14,915 nt of DNA from an uncultured Pseudomonadota bacterium (GTDB taxonomy: Bacteria; Pseudomonadota; Alphaproteobacteria; Rs-D84), in contig CAMZFU010000024.1 in NCBI GenBank assembly GCA_947306185.1, forward strand, positions 1-14,915, read 5' to 3'. Positions within the stretch are counted from its first letter, which is position 1. The number at the start of each line of letters is the position of its first letter. Under the pieces are notes generated by a model. That model made no database searches and was not told the DNA's origin. It saw nothing but the letters and a program-made list of their open reading frames with translations. Below are positions 7,651-12,940 of this stretch, piece by piece. Position numbers and translations under genes: made by a program.

Positions 7651-7860
7651 AAATACAAACATTTTGATGATATTAAGCCAAATCATCGTATGGATTTTAT
7701 AATGCTCTATTTTGCCGCTTGCCGTTCGTTATGCGAACTTGAAGCCGCAATTCGCCGAACAAACAATGGTCGTTTAACCTGTCGGCAGGCATGGTTGCTT
7801 CGCAGAATTCAATACAAACTGACCCAAATGGTGGCATTATGGAAGAAACAATCTTTATAA
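7648..7860 (+). CDS. Small hypothetical element protein
   Basis: Encodes 70 residues, basic, with a probable three-helix pattern and two cysteines (Cys23, Cys27) near the middle of the first helix. I do not recognise the family. The start at 7648 is set by AAAAGGAG five bases upstream; a longer frame opens at 7534 but has no SD. It is divergent from the DUF2924-recombinase pair and ends 7 bases before the A-rich side of a terminator that serves the opposite strand. A DNA-binding or excision-accessory role would fit the position, but nothing in the sequence proves it. Confidence 0.7.
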   Translation: MKYKHFDDIKPNHRMDFIMLYFAACRSLCELEAAIRRTNNGRLTCRQAWLLRRIQYKLTQMVALWKKQSL

Positions 7861-7866
7861 ATTTGT

Positions 7867-7891
7867 AAAAAAAGAGCGTCCGGAGCCGCTC
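7867..7891 (-). terminator. Intrinsic terminator of the HNH gene
   Basis: On the minus strand, stem GAGCG/CGCTC (7891-7887 with 7878-7874) is followed by seven T (7873-7867). It lies 20 bases after the HNH stop and prevents leftward reading into the small gene. Confidence 0.8.
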
Positions 7892-7910
7892 ATTCAAAAA
7901 CATCCAAACG

Positions 7911-8144
7911 TTATAAACAACACGGGTATCCTCTCGTGCATTCGCACTGATTTCCTGCGCGTTTTAACGCCTTTTGTTTTGTATCATCACTAAATGCTGG
8001 TGGGCTTTTGTGATTTGTATCACCATATGATGCTGTTTCTGCATGACATTTTTGACACAGCACTTTTGCATTGTCTAAGCCATTTCCACCGTCAATTCGT
8101 ATGTGATGAACTTCAAGATTTGTCGTTCTGCGACATCTAACCAT
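7911..8144 (-). CDS. Small HNH endonuclease-like protein
   Basis: A 77-residue protein with an HNH core at its N-terminus: Cys4, LEVHHIRIDGG (His13, His14), Asn25 and CQKCH (30-34). A second cysteine-rich tail, NQCECTRGYPCC, follows the linker and probably completes a zinc site. Small HNH proteins of this layout occur in phages and mobile elements; as a lone domain it could nick DNA, but activity is inference. ATG 8144 has a near-perfect AAGGAGGTG; the GTG at 8153 lies within that SD and is rejected as a start. A good leftward promoter (8365-8393) and terminator (7867-7891) make it a single-gene unit with an unusually long leader of about 210 bases that lies antisense to the structured RNA below. 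Confidence 0.85.
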   Translation of the reverse strand: MVRCRRTTNLEVHHIRIDGGNGLDNAKVLCQKCHAETASYGDTNHKSPPAFSDDTKQKALKRAGNQCECTRGYPCCL

Positions 8145-8147
8145 ATT
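8120..8147 (+). promoter_or_regulatory. Possible promoter of the structured RNA
   Basis: TTGTCG (8120-8125), 16 bases, then CATATT (8142-8147), each a four-of-six match. It would start transcription near 8155, just before the first helix of the structured RNA. It lies inside the start of the HNH gene on the opposite strand. Weak support. Confidence 0.3.
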
Positions 8148-8154
8148 GCTCACC

Positions 8155-8317
8155 TCCTTTATTGCCTGTACCCTGGTTGGCTCTCAGTTCGTAAAATAGA
8201 AACCACTTTACAACCGAAAACGGAAGTGATAAACTCAGAGACAGGTAAGGGTCACTGTTTTTATAGTGATTTCTAAAATGCACTCTCTATTTTCGTCCGG
8301 AATTTAGAGAGTTTTTT
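8155..8317 (+). ncRNA. Candidate structured small RNA with terminator
   Basis: No reading frame explains this stretch, but nested pairing is dense. CCTGT (8165-8169) pairs with ACAGG (8241-8245), CTCT (8181-8184) with AGAG (8237-8240), AGTT (8186-8189) with AACT (8232-8235), CACTT (8204-8208) with AAGTG (8224-8228), and CCG/CGG closes an AAAA loop (8214-8223). ACCCT (8170-8174) also matches AGGGT (8248-8252), which would cross the first helix as a pseudoknot or act as an alternative pairing. A TCACT/AGTGA hairpin (8252-8269) and a strong terminator follow. The T-run sets the plus strand. I do not recognise an RNA family; the 5' end is approximate. Confidence 0.5.
8282..8317 (+). terminator. 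Intrinsic terminator of the structured RNA
   Basis: Eight-pair perfect stem ACTCTCTA/TAGAGAGT (8282-8289 with 8305-8312) followed by T through 8317. The loop can extend the stem with TTTC/GGAA. No plus-strand protein gene lies directly upstream, which is why a small RNA is inferred. Confidence 0.85.
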
Positions 8318-8345
8318 GTTCTTGTGATTATTGTCCCAAGAACAA
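8316..8345. promoter_or_regulatory. Inverted-repeat candidate operator
   Basis: Perfect 9-base arms TTGTTCTTG (8316-8324) and CAAGAACAA (8337-8345) separated by 12 bases. A third copy of the half-site core, CAAGAAC, lies at 8377-8383, inside the spacer of the leftward promoter. The arrangement suits binding by the S24 repressor encoded just to the right; the assignment is inference. Confidence 0.5.
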
Positions 8346-8364
8346 GTATCATTATATATTATGT

Positions 8365-8393
8365 TATGTAAAAAATCAAGAACTTTTTGTCAA
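8365..8393 (-). promoter_or_regulatory. Leftward promoter of the HNH unit
   Basis: On the minus strand, a perfect TTGACA (8393-8388) is followed by 17 bases and TACATA (8370-8365), a weak -10. The half-site CAAGAACTT (8377-8385) lies between the two boxes, so bound repressor would block it. It would drive the HNH gene through a leader antisense to the structured RNA. Confidence 0.5.
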
Positions 8394-8415
8394 AAATAAT
8401 AAGTTTTTGTATTAT

Positions 8416-8445
8416 TTTTTATAAAAATATAATGTTTTTATAAAA
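8416..8445. repeat. Tandem 11-base near-palindromic boxes
   Basis: TTTTTATAAAA occurs at 8416-8426 and again at 8435-8445, 19 bases apart (about two helical turns), 30 bases upstream of the repressor -10 box. They could be autoregulatory sites or AT-rich upstream elements; chance is possible in such AT-rich DNA. Confidence 0.4.
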
Positions 8446-8453
8446 TATCGCTT

Positions 8454-8480
8454 TTGTTTTTAATAAATTAATGTTATAAT
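8454..8480 (+). promoter_or_regulatory. Promoter of the S24 repressor operon
   Basis: Perfect TATAAT (8475-8480), 25 bases before ATG 8506. The -35 box is poor: TTGTTT (8454-8459) with a 15-base spacer is the best match. The leader is short, about 18 bases, with AGGGGA as SD. Confidence 0.6.
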
Positions 8481-8505
8481 ACACATATATAAACAGGGGA
8501 TAAAA

Positions 8506-9102
8506 ATGAAAAACGAGATCATCGCACTTTTGCGAACCGAGGGTGAGTTAACACTTACCGGGATACAAGATAAGTTGGAAAAAAAACACAAACCTGTTGT
8601 AGCGTACCATCTGCGCGGACTAATCGATAGAGGGCTTGTGCATAAAACTCAAAACAAAACTTATAAACTGGTCGATTGTGACGGGTTGCAAGTCAATGGT
8701 GTCGAAACAATAATCGTACCACGAATTATTGCAAAAGCGGGTCCTAATGATGTGTTTTTATCCGAAAACGTTTCCGCATATGAACTAAATAAAAAAGATA
8801 CTTCTTATAAACCAGAAGATTTAATAATAGTGCAAGTATCTGGCACATCTATGGAACCAACATTTTGTGATGGGGATATGCTATTATTTCGCAAAACATT
8901 CGAAAGACCAGAAAACAATTCAATTGTTTTATGGCGAGTTGATGATGGTGCAAAAATAAAACGAATAAAATGGGTTGACTCACCAGAGGAATCTTATGGA
9001 TTATTATTATCGGACAATGTTAGTGACCCAGACAACACACCAATTCGCATTGATGATAATAATTCCGAATTTATAGGCAAATTTGTATCTCGTATCAATT
9101 AA
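8506..9102 (+). CDS. LexA/CI-like self-cleaving repressor (S24 peptidase)
   Basis: Transcriptional repressor of 198 residues with an N-terminal winged helix (about 1-57, ALLRTEGELTLTGIQDKLE then VVAYHLRGLIDRGLV) and a C-terminal S24 serine protease domain. The catalytic Ser115 lies in VSGTSMEPTF, the likely Lys152 in AKIKRIKW, and an Ala78-Gly79 dipeptide in IIAKAGPND matches the autocleavage site of LexA, CI and UmuD. All three elements are intact, so RecA-stimulated self-cleavage after DNA damage is expected from the family. It is the first gene of a rightward operon: its stop overlaps a possible TcmP start (TAATG, 9100-9104). The control region to its left contains inverted repeats and opposing promoters that it could bind. 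It is probably the lysogeny switch of the element, but its cargo is unusual. Confidence 0.9.
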   Translation: MKNEIIALLRTEGELTLTGIQDKLEKKHKPVVAYHLRGLIDRGLVHKTQNKTYKLVDCDGLQVNGVETIIVPRIIAKAGPNDVFLSENVSAYELNKKDTSYKPEDLIIVQVSGTSMEPTFCDGDMLLFRKTFERPENNSIVLWRVDDGAKIKRIKWVDSPEESYGLLLSDNVSDPDNTPIRIDDNNSEFIGKFVSRIN

Positions 9103-9131
9103 TGTTAAAAAAGAGAAACGGAGATAATAAT

Positions 9132-10193
9132 ATGGATACTAGAAATATAATTACGGAACACAGTAAAATAAAATTAGAAATTTACAAAAAATATTTGAAA
9201 GCATATTTGTCTATAATGGCTTTACCCAATGTCCCATATCAGCATATATCTGTTATAGATCCTTTTGCGGGCATGGGAAAAGATGATAAAGGTACAGAAG
9301 GTAGCGCATCCATTGCAAAAAGTGTTTTTGATGAATTGTATCCTGTTTTCATTAGCAATGGGAAAATTCCACATTTGTTTTTAAACGAATTGGATATTAA
9401 CCGTTTTGCAAAATTAAAAGAAAATGTATCATCGGCAGAATATATTAATTTTTCTAGTGATGATGCTAATAAATTTATATCGAATACCGCTAATGGCTTG
9501 ATGGGACACGCGCTTTATTTTATAGACCCTTTTGGATATACGCAACTTGATAAAACCACATACGATTCATATTTATTCGGCAAAAACAATACAGATATTT
9601 TAATTTTTATTCCTGTTTATCATATTTATAGATTTTTACGCAAAGAAGAAAATTCTGAACAATTAAAACCCATCGCGGAATTTTTAAAAGATATCGACAT
9701 ATCCGAAAGCAGCGTAAAAAATCTTAAAACATATAGGGAGTTCACCAATGTTGTTGCTGACGCATTAAAAGAAAAATCTAATACTCATTTTGTTTATTAT
9801 AAAATATTAGATAACGAAACAAGCAATTCTCATTATGCATTATTCTATATTTCAAAAAATGTGCTAGGCGCACAAAAATTTCTTGAGATCATGGATCAAA
9901 TGAAACAACCAAGTTTATTTTATAATATCATATCTGAACCAGAACACTTCAGATTTGAAAATGGGTTAAAACAAAATCAAGTTTTAAATAATCGTCAAAT
10001 ATATTTAGGCGGAATTGTATGTGGATTATTACCAAAGGATATACGAAAAATATTGAAGTCTTTAGAAGAAGAAGGTAAAATATTTGTAAAGTCGTTAACT
10101 GGGTACGAACGTAAAAGGAAGGCGTTTCCTGTAGATTATAGCGATTATATAAACAAACAACCTAAAATAGAAGTTTTTTGGGTGGGGAAATGA
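9132..10193 (+). CDS. tcmP: Three-Cys-motif partner protein TcmP (methyltransferase-like)
   Basis: A 353-residue protein of the TcmP family, named because it is regularly encoded beside a three-Cys-motif radical-SAM-like protein, as here. It starts with the family's EHSKIKLEIYKKYLKAYL helix. A Rossmann-type methyltransferase core follows, with DPFAGMG (43-49, the SAM-binding-like loop), FLNELD (83-88, an acidic strand end) and FIDPFGY (130-136, in the place of the DPPY/NPPF motif). The C-terminal part is helical and may hold a winged helix (GLLPKDIRKILKSLEEEGKIFV). The biochemical role of the family is not established. ATG 9132 has CGGAG eight bases upstream; an in-frame ATG at 9102 overlaps the repressor stop and is the alternative. 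The stop overlaps the partner's ATG by four bases, so the pair is coupled. Confidence 0.87.
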   Translation: MDTRNIITEHSKIKLEIYKKYLKAYLSIMALPNVPYQHISVIDPFAGMGKDDKGTEGSASIAKSVFDELYPVFISNGKIPHLFLNELDINRFAKLKENVSSAEYINFSSDDANKFISNTANGLMGHALYFIDPFGYTQLDKTTYDSYLFGKNNTDILIFIPVYHIYRFLRKEENSEQLKPIAEFLKDIDISESSVKNLKTYREFTNVVADALKEKSNTHFVYYKILDNETSNSHYALFYISKNVLGAQKFLEIMDQMKQPSLFYNIISEPEHFRFENGLKQNQVLNNRQIYLGGIVCGLLPKDIRKILKSLEEEGKIFVKSLTGYERKRKAFPVDYSDYINKQPKIEVFWVGK

Positions 10194-10966
10194 AAAAAGT
10201 TTTAGGATATATTGAAAGGAAATCCATGCTTTACAAAACAGGTGTAGAGTATGGTGATTATACAATGAATCATGTTGTTGGTTGTTCACACGGTTGTTTA
10301 TATCCTTGTTATGCTTTTCTTATGGCCAAACGTTTCGGAACGGTTAAAGATTATCAAGAATGGATTAGTCCAAAGTTGGTATCTAATACACTTGAACTAC
10401 TTGATGCAGAAATTCCGAAATTAAAATCAAAAATAAAATCAGTTCAGTTATGTTTCACGACAGATCCCTTTATGTATGGTTATGATGAAATAAAAAAAAT
10501 GAGTCTTGCATCAATAAAAAAATTAAATGAAGCCGGTATAAAATGTACCGTTTTAACTAAGGGAACTTTGCCAAAAGAATTAGCACAATTATCTAAAGAA
10601 AATGAATATGGTATAACATTGGTTTCTTTGGATGAAAAATATCGTAAAAAAATAGAACCGGGTTCTGCACCATACAAAAAAAGAATCGAAGCTTTGAAAT
10701 ATCTACACGATAAAGGTTTTAAAACCTGGGTTAGTATAGAACCATATCCAACACCAAATCTCATAGAGCAGAATTTAGATGATATTTTAGAAGTATTAAA
10801 ATTTACAGATAAAATTATATTTGGTAGAACAAATTATAATAAAGAAATATCCGCATTTAAAAACCATAAACTGTTTTATAATGAACAGGCCGCTAAAGTT
10901 ATTAAATTCTGCAAAAAACACAAAAAATTGTGGCATATTAAAAACGGTACCATTACAGAATTATAA
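10190..10966 (+). CDS. Three-Cys-motif radical-SAM-like protein, TcmP partner
   Basis: A 258-residue protein resembling the spore photoproduct lyase / DUF5131 branch of radical SAM enzymes. Cys32, Cys36 and Cys40 in GCSHGCLYPCYA are the presumed 4Fe-4S ligands. The spacing is CX3CX3C, one residue longer than the standard CX3CX2C. Other marks are LCFTTDPF (88-94), CTVLTKGTL (119-127), ITLVSLDEKYRKKIEPGSAPYKKRIEAL (142-169, the EP...R..A motif of SPL-like proteins) and a barrel strand WVSIEPYPTPN (180-190). Members of this branch may repair or modify nucleic acid; the substrate here is unknown. It starts at ATG 10190 in a four-base overlap with TcmP, preceded by GGTGGGGA. A TTG four codons earlier is a weaker option. 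It is the third gene of the repressor operon. Confidence 0.85.
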   Translation: MKKVLGYIERKSMLYKTGVEYGDYTMNHVVGCSHGCLYPCYAFLMAKRFGTVKDYQEWISPKLVSNTLELLDAEIPKLKSKIKSVQLCFTTDPFMYGYDEIKKMSLASIKKLNEAGIKCTVLTKGTLPKELAQLSKENEYGITLVSLDEKYRKKIEPGSAPYKKRIEALKYLHDKGFKTWVSIEPYPTPNLIEQNLDDILEVLKFTDKIIFGRTNYNKEISAFKNHKLFYNEQAAKVIKFCKKHKKLWHIKNGTITEL

Positions 10967-10983
10967 TAATATGTTTTAATAAC

Positions 10984-11012
10984 TTGATTATTGCTTTATT
11001 TTAAGGTATGTT
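10984..11012 (+). promoter_or_regulatory. Promoter before the structured leader
   Basis: TTGATT (10984-10989), 17 bases, TATGTT (11007-11012), each a four-of-six match. Transcription would start near 11019, giving a leader of about 235 bases before the next ATG, nearly all of it base-paired. Confidence 0.5.
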
Positions 11013-11018
11013 TTTGAT

Positions 11019-11231
11019 GAATCCAATGAGAGTTGGGTTCGGGGCTGTGGTAGCCCACTTCATTCGGTGCGAAAGCATCGTTAATATGATGTTTCGGTGC
11101 TTTTTGCACCGTTATATCCCTGATTTATGGTCGGGGAGCTGTTGGTTATAAAATACGAGCAATCGGAAACCCGACAGAATCAATAATGAAGTGATTACCA
11201 ACTCCCCGGCCGCCAATTCTTAGTTGGCGGT
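11019..11231 (+). ncRNA. Candidate structured RNA or 5' leader
   Basis: No gene is visible in 10967-11253. Clear helices in order are GGGCT/AGCCC (11042-11056), CGGTGC-GAAA-GCATCG with a GNRA loop (11065-11080), CGGTGC-TTTTT-GCACCG (11095-11111), a 12-pair stem CGGGGAG + TTGGT (11132-11146) with ACCAACTCCCCG (11197-11208) enclosing TCGG-AAAC-CCGA (11163-11174), and CCGCCAA/TTGGCGG (11210-11230). GAGTTGG (11030-11036) can also pair with CCAACTC (11198-11204), an alternative to the long stem. The two identical CGGTGC arms allow a second switch. The gene's SD (GGGGA) is free. It has no terminator T-run and I recognise no known riboswitch class. Confidence 0.5.
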
Positions 11232-11253
11232 CAACATTTATACGGGGATAAAA

Positions 11254-11778
11254 ATGCAAGCAAATCCTTACATTTTGCCAGTCAAAAGATACGGTAATGA
11301 ACGTAACCCAAAACTGGTAATTTTGTTATGTAATCCTGGTGATGACCCAATGAAATGTGAACGATTGCCTGATTACACAATGTATTTAGATGGCAAATAT
11401 AAAGATGCAGGTTTGTCACTTGATGTTGCTTGCAAATATAATGAGTGGTGGGACGAATTCTTCACAGTATTTAAGCAGGCAAAATTAAAACCATCTGATG
11501 TCTTGGTTTTAGAATATTATCCGTATCATACATGCGATATGTCTTTGATACCAAATTACAATCAATGGACAGATTATGCCAAAACCGCATTATCAGAAAA
11601 CAAGAAATTATTAAGCAAATTCATGTCCAAAAATGTACCTGTGTTTGGCTATTATCATTTGCATTGGCTACGCGAAGTTCCAGAATTAAAAAATTACAAA
11701 TTGTTTTATAAAAGTCGTGCCAGATTCAAGAATCATAAAATTAAAGAACTACATCAATTTCTAAAAGAGGTGTTATAG
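11254..11778 (+). CDS. Hypothetical protein with NPG...PYHT motifs, possibly uracil-DNA-glycosylase fold
   Basis: A 174-residue protein. KLVILLCNPGDDP (20-32) and VLVLEYYPYHT (83-93) resemble the LNPG and PYH(S/T) motifs of a family of hypothetical proteins that look like the uracil-DNA glycosylase superfamily. The middle contains WWDEFF, and a late strand, VPVFGYYHLHW (128-138), could be the second conserved strand. The usual HPS motif of active glycosylases is not seen, so catalytic function is doubtful. ATG 11254 has GGGGA with spacing identical to that of the repressor gene; in-frame codons from 11224 overlap the leader hairpin. It is the first gene of a tight three-gene run: the next ATG follows its stop directly. 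The UDG-like assignment is a low-confidence inference. Confidence 0.75.
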   Translation: MQANPYILPVKRYGNERNPKLVILLCNPGDDPMKCERLPDYTMYLDGKYKDAGLSLDVACKYNEWWDEFFTVFKQAKLKPSDVLVLEYYPYHTCDMSLIPNYNQWTDYAKTALSENKKLLSKFMSKNVPVFGYYHLHWLREVPELKNYKLFYKSRARFKNHKIKELHQFLKEVL

Positions 11779-12141
11779 ATGAAAAAGTTGTTATTGTGTT
11801 TATTGTTGTGTGCCTGTCAAATTGCTAATGAACAAAGCATCGTAAATCAACCAGAAGAACCAAAAACAGAATTATCAACATTTCAAGATCTGCCAGAATG
11901 TGCTAAAACTGACAAAGGTAGTATTTTATGGTACGACCATTTCAGCAACGATGTGATTGGTCTTGCCACGGACAAATATGATATGCACCGCCGCATTTGT
12001 GCAAATACAAAAATTTATAATAGAAAAGAAGTTAGCCATCCTGTATTTTTATATTATACTTACAAACAAGATATGTCAGAAAAATGCAAACGGGCTATAT
12101 CTGGATTTATAGATGAATTAAACAACAGGGTTTGCATATAA
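11779..12141 (+). CDS. Small predicted lipoprotein
   Basis: A 120-residue protein with a short, cysteine-rich signal, MKKLLLCLLLCAC, and lipobox LCAC (Cys13 modified), so it is predicted to be anchored in a membrane facing the periplasm. The mature part has an acidic, proline-rich linker (QPEEPKTEL), then a small domain with four further cysteines (in LPECAK, RRICAN, SEKCKR and the C-terminal VCI), which could form two disulphides. I do not recognise the family. It starts immediately after the preceding stop, with GAGG 10 bases upstream, and precedes the ADP-ribosylglycohydrolase by 10 bases. Phage lipoproteins can serve in superinfection exclusion or lysis; neither is shown here. Confidence 0.8.
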   Translation: MKKLLLCLLLCACQIANEQSIVNQPEEPKTELSTFQDLPECAKTDKGSILWYDHFSNDVIGLATDKYDMHRRICANTKIYNRKEVSHPVFLYYTYKQDMSEKCKRAISGFIDELNNRVCI

Positions 12142-12151
12142 AGGATACGGT

Positions 12152-12940
12152 ATGCTTTGGGGTGCAATTATTGGCGACATAGTTGGATCAATATATGAAT
12201 TTGATAATATCAAAACCAAAGATTTTCCATTATTTACAGAACGCGGATTTATAACCGATGATTCTTGTATGACGATTGCCGTTGCCGATGCGTTGATGAA
12301 ATGGAAACGTGACGATGGGGACTTACAAAAACATGCAATTCAATCTATGCGGGAGATTGGTTGCAAATATCCAAATATGGGGTACGGTTTTCGGTTCGCG
12401 CGTTGGTTGTCTAGTGATGATAACGAACCGTATGATAGTTGGGGCAATGGTGCAGCTATGCGTATATCTGCGGTCGGTTGGGTTGGAAACAGCATCACAG
12501 AAGTAAAACGTTTGTCCTATATGGTGACTGCTGTCAGTCACGATCATATAGAAGGTATCAAAGGTGCAGAGGCAACAGCGGTTGCAATATTTATGGCACG
12601 CACAGGAAAGACCAAAGAAGAAATCGCAAAATACATTACTGACAATTATTATGATTGGTGTTCATCTGTGGCTGAATTACAAGCAAATTATAGTTGGGAT
12701 GGTTCGTGTCAAGGAACTGTGCCACCGGCTTTGCAATGTTTCATAGAATCAACATCGTTTGAAGATGCAATTCGCAATGCAATATCTATTGGTGGTGATA
12801 GTGATACCATCGGCGCAATCACTGGAGCGGTTGCGGGGGCTTACTATGGCATTTCAAAAGAAATGATAGAAACCGCCCGCAAATACGTTCCAAATGATTT
12901 GTTAGCAATTATCAATAAGTTTGAAAAAGGCGATTATTAA
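12152..12940 (+). CDS. ADP-ribosylglycohydrolase family protein
   Basis: A 262-residue DraG/ARH-type enzyme expected to remove ADP-ribose from proteins, nucleic acids or small molecules using two magnesium ions. Family motifs are in order: GDIVGSIYE (8-16), TDDS (35-38, metal-binding), GNGAAMR (98-104), SHDH (129-132) and GGDSDTIGAI (214-223, the second metal-binding motif). The length is near the minimal family size and nothing essential appears missing. An SD-like AAGGA lies about seven bases before the ATG. It is the last gene of the rightward run and its stop overlaps the stop of the terminase on the opposite strand (12937-12940). In a phage setting it could reverse a host or rival ADP-ribosylating defence, or counter a toxin; that is inference, since no ADP-ribosyltransferase is visible nearby. 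Confidence 0.92.
   Translation: MLWGAIIGDIVGSIYEFDNIKTKDFPLFTERGFITDDSCMTIAVADALMKWKRDDGDLQKHAIQSMREIGCKYPNMGYGFRFARWLSSDDNEPYDSWGNGAAMRISAVGWVGNSITEVKRLSYMVTAVSHDHIEGIKGAEATAVAIFMARTGKTKEEIAKYITDNYYDWCSSVAELQANYSWDGSCQGTVPPALQCFIESTSFEDAIRNAISIGGDSDTIGAITGAVAGAYYGISKEMIETARKYVPNDLLAIINKFEKGDY

Noticed and set aside
7697..7903. Minus-strand frame of 68 codons
   Set aside because: It overlaps the small plus-strand gene, which has a strong SD, and runs over the terminator hairpin.
7911..8317. HNH plus structured RNA as an IscB/HEARO-type RNA-guided system
   Set aside because: The HNH protein is only 77 residues and has no RuvC or PLMP part, and the RNA is on the opposite strand and shorter than HEARO RNAs.
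11132..11214. Possible tRNA in the long stem CGGGGAG...CTCCCCG followed by a GCCA-like end
   Set aside because: No T arm with a TTCRA loop adjoins the acceptor, and no D or anticodon arm forms.
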